Assembly: GCF_014851585.1 (NCBI RefSeq)
Contig: NZ_JACVAB010000001.1
Location: forward strand, 1,054,001-1,118,000
DNA: 64,000 bases
Source of the DNA: Agrobacterium sp. AGB01
GTDB lineage: Bacteria > Pseudomonadota > Alphaproteobacteria > Rhizobiales > Rhizobiaceae
Reading direction: 5' to 3'
Every line of letters begins with the position of its first letter. Positions within the stretch are counted from its first letter, which is position 1. Under the pieces are notes generated by a model. The model was not told where the DNA came from and ran no database searches. It worked only from the letters and a program-made list of their open reading frames with translations. Positions 31,490-40,942 of the stretch are shown piece by piece. A program made the translations under genes and the position numbers.

Positions 31490-32587
31490 GTGACCAGCCC
31501 TGCCGATGATGAAAAATTCATGGCGCGGGCAATTGAGGTTGCGCGCCGCCATCTCGGTCTAACCGATACAAATCCCTCCGTTGGCTGTGTTATCGTCAAG
31601 GACGGCAACATCGTTGCCGAAGCATCGACATCGGTGAGTGGTCGCCCGCATGCCGAGCGCAACGCGCTGGCGCTGGCCGGCGAAGCTGCCCTCGGCGCAA
31701 CTGCCTATGTGACGCTGGAACCCTGTTCACATTACGGAAAGACACCGCCTTGCGCTAATGCATTGGTTGAAGCTGGTGTGGCACGCGTGGTGGTGGCGGT
31801 AAATGATCCCGATGAACGTGTGTCGGGCCGTGGGTACCAGATCCTGCGTGATGCTGGCATTCAGGTGGAAACCGGATTGCTGCGCAAAGAGGCGCAGCGC
31901 GGGCTTGCCGGATACCTCATCCGCAAAACGAAGAACCGCCCGCAGGTGATTCTGAAACTTGCCGTTTCCTCGGATGGCAAGATAGGCAGGGAAGGTGAGG
32001 GACAGATTGCCATCACCGGACCAGAGGCACGTCAGGCCGTGCAGACCCTGCGCGCTGAATGTGACGCCATCCTTGTCGGTATTGGCACCGTTCTGGCCGA
32101 TGACCCTGAACTGACTGTGCGTATTCCAGGCATGGAACACCGTTCTCCTATTCGCATCGTGCTGGACCGCAATTTGCAAATCCCAACGTCGTCGAAGCTG
32201 GTTCGCACGGCACGTGACGTGCCCGTCATTGTGGTGACCAGCAACCAGACCGCACGGGCAGATGAAGCCTGGCATCTGATGCAGGGCGGGCTTTTGGCCG
32301 GTGTCGGCGTTGAACTTCTCGATGCTGTTGGCCTCGCCAGCCTTTTGCACTCGCTGGGTGAGCGCGGCATGTCCAACCTTCTGGTGGAAGGCGGTGCGGC
32401 TGTTGCCCGCTCATTCCTGGAAGCTGGACTAGTCGATCGTATCCTGCTGTTTGAAGGGCCTGACGCGATCGGTGCCGGTGGGGTTGAATCACCGCTTGCG
32501 CGCAACGATATGCCCAAGGAATTTACGTTCGTCGGTGAGACGGCCTTTGGGGCCGACCGCTGCTTTGAATATGAAAGGCCGCTTTGA
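31490..32587 (+). CDS. ribD: Bifunctional riboflavin biosynthesis deaminase/reductase
   Basis: A 365-residue enzyme for two consecutive steps of riboflavin synthesis. The N-terminal deaminase has the zinc site HAE (54-56) with Cys79 and Cys88 in EPCSHYGKTPPC. The C-terminal NADPH-dependent reductase begins near residue 150 (RPQVILKLAVSSDGKIG). The start is GTG at 31490, two bases after nrdR, giving the full deaminase domain; an ATG ten codons later is possible. The TGA stop overlaps the ribE ATG. Confidence 0.96.
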   Translation: MTSPADDEKFMARAIEVARRHLGLTDTNPSVGCVIVKDGNIVAEASTSVSGRPHAERNALALAGEAALGATAYVTLEPCSHYGKTPPCANALVEAGVARVVVAVNDPDERVSGRGYQILRDAGIQVETGLLRKEAQRGLAGYLIRKTKNRPQVILKLAVSSDGKIGREGEGQIAITGPEARQAVQTLRAECDAILVGIGTVLADDPELTVRIPGMEHRSPIRIVLDRNLQIPTSSKLVRTARDVPVIVVTSNQTARADEAWHLMQGGLLAGVGVELLDAVGLASLLHSLGERGMSNLLVEGGAAVARSFLEAGLVDRILLFEGPDAIGAGGVESPLARNDMPKEFTFVGETAFGADRCFEYERPL

Positions 32588-33207
32588 TGTTTACCGGAAT
32601 TGTCACCGATGTTGGAACTGTTGCTCAACTCTCGGAACTGCCGGAAGGTGTGCGTCTGCGGGTCTCGACCAATTACGACCCCAAGACAATCGACATGGGT
32701 GCATCGATCTCCCACGGCGGCATCTGCCTGACCGTGACCAAACTGCCGGATGAAGGCAGCAATGAACGCTGGTATGAGGTGGAAGCCTGGGAAGAAGCCC
32801 TGCGCCTGACCACCATTTCAAGCTGGCAGAAGGGCGCGAAGGTCAATCTGGAGCGCGCCTTGAAGATCGGTGATGAGCTCGGCGGCCACATCGTGTCCGG
32901 CCATGTCGATGGCAAGGCTGAAATCCTGTCGGTTGAGTCGGAAGGCGAAGCAGTTCGCATTCGCCTACGTGCGCCCGAAAACCTCGCACGTTTTGTTGCG
33001 CCAAAGGGCTCCGTGGCGCTGGATGGAACCTCGCTCACCGTCAACGCCGTTGAAGGTACCGATTTCGACGTTCTGCTCATCCGTCACACGCTGGCCGTCA
33101 CCACATGGGGTGAACGCAAGGCTGGTGACTTCGTGAATTTCGAAGTCGACACCATGGCCCGTTATGCCGCTAGGCTGGCTGAGTTCCCGGCCGCGACAGC
33201 ACAATAA
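32587..33207 (+). CDS. ribE: Riboflavin synthase subunit alpha
   Basis: A 206-residue protein made of two similar lumazine-binding barrels, each opening with a MFTGIV-like or NLERAL-like segment; GGHIVSGHVDGKA marks the second. It dismutates 6,7-dimethyl-8-ribityllumazine to riboflavin. The ATG overlaps the ribD stop as TGATG. The last 38 bp overlap the 3' end of a minus-strand acetyltransferase gene, an unusually close convergent arrangement. Confidence 0.95.
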   Translation: MFTGIVTDVGTVAQLSELPEGVRLRVSTNYDPKTIDMGASISHGGICLTVTKLPDEGSNERWYEVEAWEEALRLTTISSWQKGAKVNLERALKIGDELGGHIVSGHVDGKAEILSVESEGEAVRIRLRAPENLARFVAPKGSVALDGTSLTVNAVEGTDFDVLLIRHTLAVTTWGERKAGDFVNFEVDTMARYAARLAEFPAATAQ

Positions 33208-33703
33208 CCTCTCCGTGGTATTCACTCCGGGCAAACTCCTGAAAGCCCAGCTTTGCCGCCAGTTTTAGGGAAGGCTGGTTTTCAGGATTGATGATCGCCG
33301 TCATGGTCATGGCGGGAAAGCTCTGCTCGCCCCAGGCGATCAAAGCTTGCAGTGCTTCAAGCGCATAGCCCTTGCCATGTTGGTCGGGCGACAACAGCCA
33401 GCCTGTTTCCAACGTGCCTTCAATGGAAGGTTTCATATCGCGCTTGGCTTCATGGAAACCGGCTTCACCAATAACCCTGCCACTCTGCTTTTCTTCAATG
33501 ATCAGAAAACCGAAGCGGAAATGGTGCCAGTGACCAGCCGCACGCAGCAGCCGTGCCCACGTCTGTTCCGGCGTCGAGGGTGAGCCGCCAATATAACGCA
33601 CCACATCTTCATTTCCCCAAAGTGCAGCATAGGTCTCGAAATCCTCAAGCCGGTGCGCGCGCAAAGTCAGGCGTGGTGTTTCCAGTGTCGGGATAGGGAT
33701 CAT
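33170..33703 (-). CDS. GNAT family N-acetyltransferase, RimJ/RimL-like
   Basis: A 177-residue acetyltransferase. It opens with TPRLTLRAHRLEDFETYAALWG, the typical start of the RimJ-like GNAT_3 group. It carries the acetyl-CoA loop region LSPDQHGKGYALEALQALIAWG and ends with NQPSLKLAAKLGFQEFARSEY. The substrate is unknown. ATG 33703 gives the standard N terminus; a frame extending to 33799 is less likely. The gene lies antisense between ribE and the rest of the riboflavin genes, overlapping ribE by 38 bp at their 3' ends. Confidence 0.88.
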   Translation of the reverse strand: MIPIPTLETPRLTLRAHRLEDFETYAALWGNEDVVRYIGGSPSTPEQTWARLLRAAGHWHHFRFGFLIIEEKQSGRVIGEAGFHEAKRDMKPSIEGTLETGWLLSPDQHGKGYALEALQALIAWGEQSFPAMTMTAIINPENQPSLKLAAKLGFQEFARSEYHGEVIVLSRPGTQPA

Positions 33704-33862
33704 GGTGTCTGCGTCTGCAATTTTGGTTTCATGGGACGTGCTCTTTAGAACCAGTTCTATAAGCGCTGACAAAATAAAAACACTTGCCCCTTTTGCCAAA
33801 CGGGTATTTTTGTTTCGGCTACAAAATGAATTCTACTGCCCCTACGGTCGAAAGGAAAAATC

Positions 33863-34494
33863 ATGCCGTCTTATGAACTGCTGATCACCTTTTTCATAAC
33901 GACTGTTGTGTTTGCCTATATTCCGGGGCCCGCCATGCTTTATGCGGCGGCTCAAACCATGGCGCGGGGACGTGCCTCTGGCCTGATGTCGGTTCTCGGT
34001 ATTCATGTCGGTTGTTATGTGCACATCATCGCCGCCGCTGCCGGCATGTCCGTGCTGTTTCAAGCTGTTCCCTGGCTTTATATGGTCGTCAAACTTTGCG
34101 GCGCTGCCTATCTGATCTGGCTTGGTTTTTCGATGCTGCGCACCAAGGTTGCTGGTGGCGAGGTCAATCTGGCGATTGCGCCGAAATCAGCCAAGCGCGC
34201 CTTTTTCGACAGCATTATCGTGGATGTGCTGAACCCGAAGACGGCTCTGTTCTTCCTGGCGTTTCTGCCACAGTTCGTGGATCCTGCGGCTGCCTTTCCT
34301 GTATGGCTACAGTTCCTGATCCTCGGCTTTCTGGTCAATGTCATTTTTTCGTCTGCCGATCTGGTCTGCGTGCTTTTGGCGGGTGCAATGTGGGCAGGTT
34401 GCAGCGTTCTGGTTCCATGCAGCGGCTTGCTCAACGTGCCGCCGGCACGGTGCTGATGGGACTTGGTGTGCATCTGGCCTTGCAAAGAAGCTGA
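33863..34494 (+). pseudogene. LysE-family amino-acid exporter gene, frameshifted near its 3' end
   Basis: The first 176 codons encode a normal LysE/RhtB exporter. It has the family motif FAYIPGPAMLYAAAQTMARG near the N terminus and about five membrane segments. From about 34390 the frame runs into LVPCSGLLNVPPARC and stops at 34456. The next frame carries the expected end, VGRLQRSGSMQRLAQRAAGT followed by VLMGLGVHLALQRS, stopping at 34494. Restoring one base between 34389 and 34390 (reading AT? GTG) would join LAGA to I-V-G-R-L-Q-R as in relatives, so a single-base deletion is the simplest explanation. The start ATG has AAAGGAAAAATC upstream. It may be a real recent mutation or a sequencing error; the altered protein lacks the last membrane helix. 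Confidence 0.85.
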
Positions 34495-34647
34495 TTTGAA
34501 TTTGCATTTTTGCAGATAAGATAAGGCACCGCTCCAGCGGCTACTTGCAATTACACATACGAAAATGCTTGCTAAACCACGCAAGCCATGGTTTGACCGC
34601 GCAAAAAGCCGGAATGTTTTCGGCAAAACCTTTTCAGGAAACCTCCC

Positions 34648-35094
34648 ATGTCCAACCCACACCTTCTGATCGTCGAAGCCCGTTTTTACGACGATATGGC
34701 CGATGCGCTTCTCGAAGGCGCGAAGTTCGCACTCGATGAAGCCGGTGCGACCTACGATATCATCACCGTTCCAGGCGCACTCGAAATCCCCGCGGCAATT
34801 GCCATGGCGCTGGATGGTGCAGACAATGACGGCACTGAATATGACGGGTTCGTTGCCCTTGGTATGGTGATCCGTGGTGAAACCTACCACTTCGATATCG
34901 TTTCCAACGAATCTTCGCGCGCGCTGATGGATCTTGCTGTCAGTGAATCGCTGCCAATCGGCAACGGCATCATGACCGTCGAGAACGAAGAGCAGGCTTG
35001 GGCACGCGTGCGTCGCTCGGACAAGGACAAGGGCGGTTTTGCTGCCCGTGCAGCCCTGACCATGATCGAACTTAAAAAGAAACTGGGTGGCTGA
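34648..35094 (+). CDS. ribH: 6,7-dimethyl-8-ribityllumazine synthase
   Basis: A 148-residue lumazine synthase that condenses the RibD product with 3,4-dihydroxy-2-butanone phosphate. [31 protein letters not shown] and [15 protein letters not shown] (catalytic His81) are the active-site segments. AGGAAACCTCCC precedes the ATG. The nusB gene starts three bases after its stop, as in many bacteria. Confidence 0.96.
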   Translation: MSNPHLLIVEARFYDDMADALLEGAKFALDEAGATYDIITVPGALEIPAAIAMALDGADNDGTEYDGFVALGMVIRGETYHFDIVSNESSRALMDLAVSESLPIGNGIMTVENEEQAWARVRRSDKDKGGFAARAALTMIELKKKLGG

Positions 35095-35097
35095 GGC

Positions 35098-35598
35098 ATG
35101 TCGAATACTGAAAACAGCTCCGAGCCACGTCAGCCATCCAGCAAGCCTGTGAACCAGCGTGGCGCTGCGCGCCTTGCTGCCGTTCAGGCGCTGTACCAGA
35201 TGGATGTCGGTGGCACAGGCGTGATGGAAGTTGTTGCCGAATATGAGGCACATCGTCTTGGTCAGGAAGTTGACGGCGACACCTATCTCAAGGCTGACCC
35301 ATCGTGGTTCCGCTCTATCGTATCGGGCGTTGTGCGTGATCAGACCAAGATCGACCCGCTGGTTCGCTCTGCGCTGCAGGAAGACTGGCCGCTGTCGCGC
35401 CTCGACGCAACTGTCCGCGCCATTTTGCGTGCAGGCACGTTCGAAGTGCTGGAGCGCAAGGATGTTCCAACGGCGGTTATCGTTACCGAATATGTCGAGA
35501 TCGCCCGCGCGTTCTTCGAGCATGATGAGCCAAAGCTGGTGAATGCGGTATTAGACCGCATCGCCAAACAGGTACGCGGCGAGACAAAGCGTAGCTGA
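35098..35598 (+). CDS. nusB: Transcription antitermination factor NusB
   Basis: A 166-residue all-helical RNA-binding protein that with NusE (S10) binds boxA of rRNA leaders. It shows [19 protein letters not shown] near the N terminus and the conserved C-terminal [17 protein letters not shown] and [19 protein letters not shown] 20-residue polar N-terminal extension is usual in Rhizobiales. Coupled to ribH; the MFS gene follows 24 bp later. Confidence 0.96.
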   Translation: MSNTENSSEPRQPSSKPVNQRGAARLAAVQALYQMDVGGTGVMEVVAEYEAHRLGQEVDGDTYLKADPSWFRSIVSGVVRDQTKIDPLVRSALQEDWPLSRLDATVRAILRAGTFEVLERKDVPTAVIVTEYVEIARAFFEHDEPKLVNAVLDRIAKQVRGETKRS

Positions 35599-35621
35599 TG
35601 ATGTGAATTGGGGTGAAAGAC

Positions 35622-36854
35622 ATGAGTGGCGCAGTTGTTCCGGGGCTTGAAAATCAACTCAGCCAGGCAAAGCGCAATGTCTTTCTCCTCACTCTGGCGC
35701 AAGCCATTCTTGCGTCCGCACCGCCGATTGTCTTTTCGGTTGGTGCATTGGCAGGCTACCAGTTGCTGGGTGCCGACAAATCTCTGGCAACGGCACCACT
35801 GACCGGCTTTAACGTCGGCGTCGCATTTGGTGCCATTGCCGTGGCCATGGCCTCGCGTTTCCTTGGTCGCAAAGCCAGCTTCATGCTTGGTGCCTTGCTC
35901 TGCTCGATCGGTGGCGGTATCGCCGCGCTTGGGCTTTTCCGCATTGATTTCTGGCTGTTTGTCACCGGTTTCCTGCTGATTGGTCTGGCTGGCGGCTTTA
36001 CCCAGAAAATCCGTTTTGCTGCGGCAGATGCATCGCCATCCTTCTACAAGCCGCGCGCCATTTCCTGGATTCTTGCCGGCGGTATCATCTCGGCAGTGCT
36101 TGGGCCGCAAATTGCCATCTTCACCAAGGACATGTTCTTCCCAGTGCTGTTTGCCGGTGCTTTCATCGCCATCATCCCGCTTGGGCTTGTGGCGGTGGCG
36201 ATCTTTGCATTCCTTGATCTGCCGGAAGTCAATACGAAGCAGGCGACGGATGAGCCGGCCCGTCCTCTGATGGACATCGTGGCGACGCCACGTTTTGCAA
36301 CCGGCATGATCTGCGGCATCGGCTCCTACGCGTTGATGACATTTATGATGACCGGTGCACCGCTCGCCATGGTGATCGGCTGCGGTTTTCCCTCGGAAAT
36401 GGCGACGCTAGGCATCCAGTGGCATGTGCTGGCAATGTTTGCGCCGAGCTTCTTTACCGGCATTCTGATTGCCCGCTACGGTGCAGAAACAATTGTCGCT
36501 GCCGGTCTGGTCATCCTGATGGCCTGCGGTGTAGTTGCCCATATGGGCATCGAACTGTGGAATTTCTGGGGTGCGCTCATTCTGCTTGGCGTCGGCTGGA
36601 ACTTCGGATTTATCGGCGCGACAGCCATCGTCACCTCCAGTTACCGCCCGCATGAAGCGGACAAGGTGCAGGGTTTCCACGATATCATCCTGTTCAGCAC
36701 CGTTGCACTGGCATCCTTTGCCTCCGGTCAGGTGTTTACCGCCTGGGGCTGGAATGTCATGAACCTGATGATCTGGCCGATAGCAGGCCTCTGCCTCATT
36801 ATGGTTTTGTTTCTCATAGTGAAAAACCGTAAAACCGTAGCCGCCCAAGGCTAA
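35622..36854 (+). CDS. MFS transporter of unknown substrate
   Basis: A 410-residue protein with about 12 hydrophobic segments. The motif-A-like region ASRFLGRKASFMLGALLCS lies after helix 2, and a central cytoplasmic loop carries EVNTKQATDEPARP. It does not match a well-known drug or sugar subfamily by eye. ATG 35622 has GGGGTG about 10 bases upstream; a GTG at 35613 lies within that site. Spacing of 23 bp from nusB suggests it is the last gene of the ribH-nusB transcription unit. Confidence 0.85.
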   Translation: MSGAVVPGLENQLSQAKRNVFLLTLAQAILASAPPIVFSVGALAGYQLLGADKSLATAPLTGFNVGVAFGAIAVAMASRFLGRKASFMLGALLCSIGGGIAALGLFRIDFWLFVTGFLLIGLAGGFTQKIRFAAADASPSFYKPRAISWILAGGIISAVLGPQIAIFTKDMFFPVLFAGAFIAIIPLGLVAVAIFAFLDLPEVNTKQATDEPARPLMDIVATPRFATGMICGIGSYALMTFMMTGAPLAMVIGCGFPSEMATLGIQWHVLAMFAPSFFTGILIARYGAETIVAAGLVILMACGVVAHMGIELWNFWGALILLGVGWNFGFIGATAIVTSSYRPHEADKVQGFHDIILFSTVALASFASGQVFTAWGWNVMNLMIWPIAGLCLIMVLFLIVKNRKTVAAQG

Positions 36855-37047
36855 ACAATAACCCTCACTGTGCTTCATTTTAGCAGAATCGACCTAACGT
36901 AAGGTATGGGGCTTGACGCGAAGCCATCCGGCAACGCAATCTTGACGAAGACGGCTTTTGTCCTTGGGAGGGGGCGAGGAAGCCAATGGGAAATCGCCTG
37001 TAAAGCGATTATACCCCGCTCATCGGTCGAGCGGGCAAGGGACTGTA

Positions 37048-37151
37048 CTGCATAACTCCTTAAATCGTACCCGATTTAAGGCAAAGATTATGCAGCAATT
37101 TAAAATGTTAAAGCGTCCTTTGTGCGTTTTATAAAACGCATAGCGCTTTAA
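37048..37151. repeat. Double-palindrome intergenic element (RIME-like)
   Basis: Two adjoining palindromes in about 104 bp. The first has an outer stem CTGCATAA (37048-37055)/TTATGCAG (37088-37095) and inner stem CCTTAAATCG/CGATTTAAGG. The second has outer TTAAAGCG/CGCTTTAA and a perfect 18-bp core TGCGTTTTATAAAACGCA (37123-37140). The size and two-palindrome design resemble the Rhizobium intergenic mosaic element described in rhizobial genomes. Family assignment is from memory. Confidence 0.7.
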
Positions 37152-37308
37152 GACAGATCTTTTGTTCTTCGCAGAAGGGCCAGCAGGTCTGTTGCCATAC
37201 ATGAAACGCAATTCCTTTCGGAAAACCGTTCAGAACTTTTCCGGGAATCGCTCGAAGCCACGTTGAAACGGGTCATGCCCGCCAGGCGTGTTTTCTCTTG
37301 GTTTTGTC

Positions 37309-37353
37309 GCATGTCTTGTTCCCAAAACCCTTTGCCACTTTCGGGAGACATGC
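37309..37353. repeat. Palindromic intergenic repeat before hppA
   Basis: GCATGTCT (37309-37316) and AGACATGC (37346-37353) close a hairpin with inner TTCCC/GGGA pairing and an A/C-rich loop. Very similar sequences are scattered between genes in many Rhizobiales genomes. It ends 20 bp before the hppA start codon, so it lies in the leader or promoter. Confidence 0.65.
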
Positions 37354-37373
37354 TCTAGGGGAGGTAAGTGTGA

Positions 37374-39512
37374 ATGACTGTAATTCCCGTTGTAATAGCA
37401 TGCGGACTGCTTTCTATCATTTATGCGATCTGGGCCACCAGAAGCGTTCTCGCTGCCGATCAGGGCACGGAGCGCATGCGCGAAATTGCCGGTTACATTA
37501 GAGAGGGTGCCCAGGCCTATTTGGCACGGCAGTACCTGACGATCTTCATCGTCGGCCTTATCGTGGCGGTTCTCACATGGCTGCTTCTGTCCACCGCGGC
37601 GGCCATTGGTTTTATCATTGGTGCCGTTCTTTCAGGCGTTGCAGGCTTCATCGGCATGCATGTATCGGTTCGCGCCAATGTGCGCACCGCACAGGCTGCC
37701 TCGCATAGCCTTTCTGCCGGTTTGGATATTGCTTTCAAATCCGGTGCAATAACGGGAATGCTGGTTGCTGGCCTCGCACTGCTGGGTGTGTCGCTCTATT
37801 ATTTCATTCTCACTGCGGGCCTTGGCCATGAAAGTGGCTCGCGTGAGGTCATCGATGCGCTGGTCGCGCTCGGTTTCGGCGCTTCGCTGATTTCGATCTT
37901 CGCACGTCTCGGCGGTGGTATCTTCACCAAGGGCGCAGACGTTGGCGGCGACCTCGTCGGTAAAGTGGAAGCGGGTATCCCGGAAGATGATCCCCGCAAT
38001 CCGGCAACCATTGCCGATAACGTCGGTGACAATGTCGGGGACTGCGCCGGCATGGCGGCCGACCTGTTTGAAACCTATGCTGTATCCGTCGTGGCAACCA
38101 TGGTGCTCGCCGCGATTTTCTTCGCCGGGACGCCCGTCCTGTCTGACGTCATGGTCTATCCTCTGGCGATTTGTGCGGTATGTATCGTAACCTCGATTGC
38201 CGGTACCTTTTTCGTCAAACTTGGCTCAAACAACTCCATTATGGGTGCGCTCTATAAGGGCCTGATTGCAACGGGTGTCCTGTCAATCGGCGGCCTTGCC
38301 CTTGCCACCTCCATGACCATCGGCTGGGGCTCCATTGGCACCGTTGCAGGTATGGATATCACCGGTACCAACCTGTTTATCTGCGGGTTGATTGGTCTCG
38401 TCGTCACCGCGTTGATCGTGGTGATTACCGAATATTATACCGGTACCAACAAGCGCCCGGTCAACTCCATTGCCCAGGCCTCGGTAACCGGCCACGGCAC
38501 CAACGTTATCCAGGGTCTGGCTGTTTCGCTCGAATCAACTGCGCTGCCAGCCATCGTCATCGTTGGCGGCATTATCGGTACCTACCAGTTCGCTGGTCTT
38601 TTCGGCACGGGCATTGCGGTAACCGCCATGCTTGGCCTTGCCGGCATGATTGTCGCGTTGGATGCATTTGGTCCCGTTACCGACAATGCCGGTGGCATTG
38701 CCGAAATGGCGGGCCTTGACCCAGAGGTCAGAAAAGCCACCGACGCGCTGGATGCAGTAGGCAACACCACCAAGGCCGTGACCAAGGGGTACGCGATCGG
38801 TTCCGCCGGTCTCGGCGCTCTGGTGTTGTTTGCCGCCTATTCGAACGATCTGGCCTATTTCGCAAGCAATGGTGACAAGTACCCTTACTTCGCCGATGTC
38901 GGTGAGATTTCCTTCAGCCTTGCTAACCCCTATGTCGTGGCAGGCCTGCTCTTCGGTGGTCTCATTCCATATCTGTTCGGCGGTATCGCCATGACGGCGG
39001 TTGGCCGCGCAGCTGGTGCAATTGTGGAAGAGGTCCGTCGCCAGTTCCGCGAAAAGCCCGGTATCATGGCAGGCACCGAAAAGCCCGATTACGGCAGGGC
39101 GGTCGATCTGCTGACCAAGGCCGCAATTCGTGAAATGATCGTTCCGTCGCTTCTGCCTGTGCTGGCACCAGTGGTGGTCTATTTCGGCGTGCTGCTGCTG
39201 TCCGGTTCCAAGGCATCAGCATTCGCGGCCCTGGGTGCCTCGCTGCTGGGAGTGATCATCAACGGTCTGTTCGTGGCCATTTCCATGACGTCGGGTGGCG
39301 GTGCATGGGACAATGCCAAGAAGAGCTTTGAAGATGGTTTCGTCGATAAGGATGGCCAACGCCATATGAAGGGCTCCGATGCGCACAAGGCATCTGTGAC
39401 CGGCGATACGGTAGGCGATCCCTACAAGGATACGGCCGGCCCGGCAGTCAACCCGGCCATTAAGATCACCAACATCGTTGCGCTGTTGCTCTTGGCCGTT
39501 CTCGCAGCCTGA
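37374..39512 (+). CDS. hppA: K+-independent proton-pumping pyrophosphatase
   Basis: A 712-residue membrane protein with about 16 hydrophobic segments that couples pyrophosphate hydrolysis to proton export, often in acidocalcisomes or the inner membrane. The substrate-binding region reads [20 protein letters not shown], then [19 protein letters not shown]. The residue that decides potassium dependence is lysine (Lys467 in [11 protein letters not shown]), the signature of the K+-independent class; K+-dependent enzymes have alanine there. In a genome with a ppk-ppx operon this adds a second form of phosphoanhydride energy handling. Terminated by a strong bidirectional hairpin. Confidence 0.97.
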   Translation: MTVIPVVIACGLLSIIYAIWATRSVLAADQGTERMREIAGYIREGAQAYLARQYLTIFIVGLIVAVLTWLLLSTAAAIGFIIGAVLSGVAGFIGMHVSVRANVRTAQAASHSLSAGLDIAFKSGAITGMLVAGLALLGVSLYYFILTAGLGHESGSREVIDALVALGFGASLISIFARLGGGIFTKGADVGGDLVGKVEAGIPEDDPRNPATIADNVGDNVGDCAGMAADLFETYAVSVVATMVLAAIFFAGTPVLSDVMVYPLAICAVCIVTSIAGTFFVKLGSNNSIMGALYKGLIATGVLSIGGLALATSMTIGWGSIGTVAGMDITGTNLFICGLIGLVVTALIVVITEYYTGTNKRPVNSIAQASVTGHGTNVIQGLAVSLESTALPAIVIVGGIIGTYQFAGLFGTGIAVTAMLGLAGMIVALDAFGPVTDNAGGIAEMAGLDPEVRKATDALDAVGNTTKAVTKGYAIGSAGLGALVLFAAYSNDLAYFASNGDKYPYFADVGEISFSLANPYVVAGLLFGGLIPYLFGGIAMTAVGRAAGAIVEEVRRQFREKPGIMAGTEKPDYGRAVDLLTKAAIREMIVPSLLPVLAPVVVYFGVLLLSGSKASAFAALGASLLGVIINGLFVAISMTSGGGAWDNAKKSFEDGFVDKDGQRHMKGSDAHKASVTGDTVGDPYKDTAGPAVNPAIKITNIVALLLLAVLAA

Positions 39513-39531
39513 TACGCTAAGTGCCAAAACC

Positions 39532-39563
39532 AAAAAGCCCGCGGACATCTCCGCGGGCTTTTT
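39532..39563. terminator. Bidirectional terminator between hppA and bamE
   Basis: AAAAAGCCCGCGGA and TCCGCGGGCTTTTT form a near-perfect stem with CATC at the tip, with A and T runs on both sides. Confidence 0.9.
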
Positions 39564-39584
39564 CTTTGGATGGTTCGAAAACTC

Positions 39585-40121
39585 TTAGAAGCCGAGTGGA
39601 TCGCTGCCGCCACCAAGCAGGTTGCGGGCTGCGTTCGCGCCGCTGGCGCCACCGGTAAGAAGCTGCTGCAAGAAGGTGAGGTCGCGGCCACCGGTCGGTG
39701 TCGTACGCGAGATCGTGTCGAATACCTTGCCATCCTGCATGGTGTAGTTGGCCTTTTTGTCGACCACGCCATCCTTGCTGAAATAGATCGCCAGAATGTT
39801 CTGCTCCACCAGCTTCGGCTTCATGAAGGCGGCTTTGCGCTCACGCTTCTGGGAAATGTAATAAAACACTTCGTTGTCGAAGGTCGCAGTTGTCGAAGGG
39901 GTGCCCATGGTCAGCAAGACCTGTTCACGGCTGGAACCAACCGGAATCAGCTGCAACGATTGCTCATCGACCACGTAACCATTGTGGAAAATGTCCGTTG
40001 TGCTGGAGCAAGCCGAAAGCAGGCTGGACGCGATGACGATGGCAATAGCAGTTTTGCCGAGAAATTTGACCCTCTTGGTGGATTCCTGGTTGCTCAACGA
40101 TGTTTCCCCGACTGCAATCAT
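39585..40121 (-). CDS. bamE: Outer membrane assembly lipoprotein BamE (SmpA/OmlA)
   Basis: A 178-residue lipoprotein of the BAM complex, which inserts beta-barrel proteins into the outer membrane. A hydrophobic stretch ends in the lipobox SLLSAC, whose cysteine would be lipidated. The SmpA/OmlA domain includes LIPVGSSREQVLLTMGTPST and YYISQKRERKAAF. The start at 40121 has GGAAGG nine bases upstream, giving a rather long N-region before the signal; a TTG further in is an alternative. The C terminus carries a Gly/Ala-rich tail, GGASGANAARNLLGGG, typical of rhizobial members. Confidence 0.9.
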   Translation of the reverse strand: MIAVGETSLSNQESTKRVKFLGKTAIAIVIASSLLSACSSTTDIFHNGYVVDEQSLQLIPVGSSREQVLLTMGTPSTTATFDNEVFYYISQKRERKAAFMKPKLVEQNILAIYFSKDGVVDKKANYTMQDGKVFDTISRTTPTGGRDLTFLQQLLTGGASGANAARNLLGGGSDPLGF

Positions 40122-40390
40122 AAGGCACCTTCCGGCATAGCATGCTGCACAGCTTCTGTGCACACGATTATGTCTTTCCGGGGACAACCGCCCACGGATG
40201 TAGCGATATTTACATACTATTACGGGAACTCATTCCGGGAAACATATGCTGACATGTGTTTCACACCGAGACTGAACGTGACCGCAACGGCATTGCAATT
40301 CGCGACTGCTTCGGTAAACCAGCTTTCATAATCATGCAACAAGGGCAACGGGATCAAGGCGATTTACTTCGCTCATATCCGGGAAAATTC

Positions 40391-40942
40391 ATGATCTTCC
40401 GACTGTTCAAAAAGAAAAACAGCAACCAAGCCATTGTCGACCGGCAATATGCGGCCTTGACCTCCGCCGCACGCCAGCCAGGTTTTTATCTGCATATGGG
40501 CGTGCCGGACACCGTCATGGGCCGTTTCGAGATGTTGTCGGCGGTCATGATCCTTTATTTCCGTCGCACCCGCACGTCGGACACCAGCGGCCAGGAAATC
40601 GCCCAGGAAATTGTCGATGCGTTTTTTCAGGATCTGGATCATTCTATCCGGGAACTGGGCATTGGCGATCAGGGCGTGCCAAAACGCATGAAGAAGCTTG
40701 CCGGCATGTTTTACGGACGTCTGGAATCCTATGCAGCGGCTCTCGATGGGGATGATGCGCAGGCACTTGCGGCGGCCCTCAAGCGCAATATATATCCGCA
40801 GGCAGATGCCGACACTCCTGACATGGAGATGCTTGCACAGTGGATGATTATGGCTTCGGCATCGCTTGTCGATCAGTCCGAAGAAATTGTGGCGACCGGC
40901 ACTGTTACCCTGCCGTCTCCTGCCGAATTGAGGTTCTCATGA
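40391..40942 (+). CDS. Ubiquinol-cytochrome c chaperone family protein (CBP3-like)
   Basis: A 183-residue protein matching the bacterial homologues of mitochondrial CBP3, which help assemble the cytochrome bc1 complex. Recognisable parts are the start MIFRLFKKKN, YLHMGVPDTVMGRFEML, and the DAFFQDLDHSIRELGIGDQG region followed by VPKRMKKLAGMFYGRLESY. ATG 40391 follows GGGAAAATTC and starts the conserved region; the frame is open far upstream. Its stop overlaps the yceD start as ATGA. Confidence 0.9.
   Translation: MIFRLFKKKNSNQAIVDRQYAALTSAARQPGFYLHMGVPDTVMGRFEMLSAVMILYFRRTRTSDTSGQEIAQEIVDAFFQDLDHSIRELGIGDQGVPKRMKKLAGMFYGRLESYAAALDGDDAQALAAALKRNIYPQADADTPDMEMLAQWMIMASASLVDQSEEIVATGTVTLPSPAELRFS

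Larger units (their letters stand above)
36855..37373. other. Intergenic region upstream of hppA (519 bp)
   Basis: No credible gene on either strand. It holds a small perfect hairpin CCCGCTC/GAGCGGG at 37015-37035, a double-palindrome element at 37048-37151 and a further palindromic repeat at 37309-37353. The hppA ribosome site GGGAGG lies at the end. The first 150 bp show nothing I can name. Confidence 0.7.

Noticed and set aside
34495-34647. FMN riboswitch upstream of ribH
   Set aside because: The 153-bp spacer has none of the conserved FMN-element segments; none was seen before ribD either.
34108-35523. Open frame of 471 codons on the minus strand
   Set aside because: Covers the LysE pseudogene, ribH and nusB in antisense; composition is that of a shadow frame.
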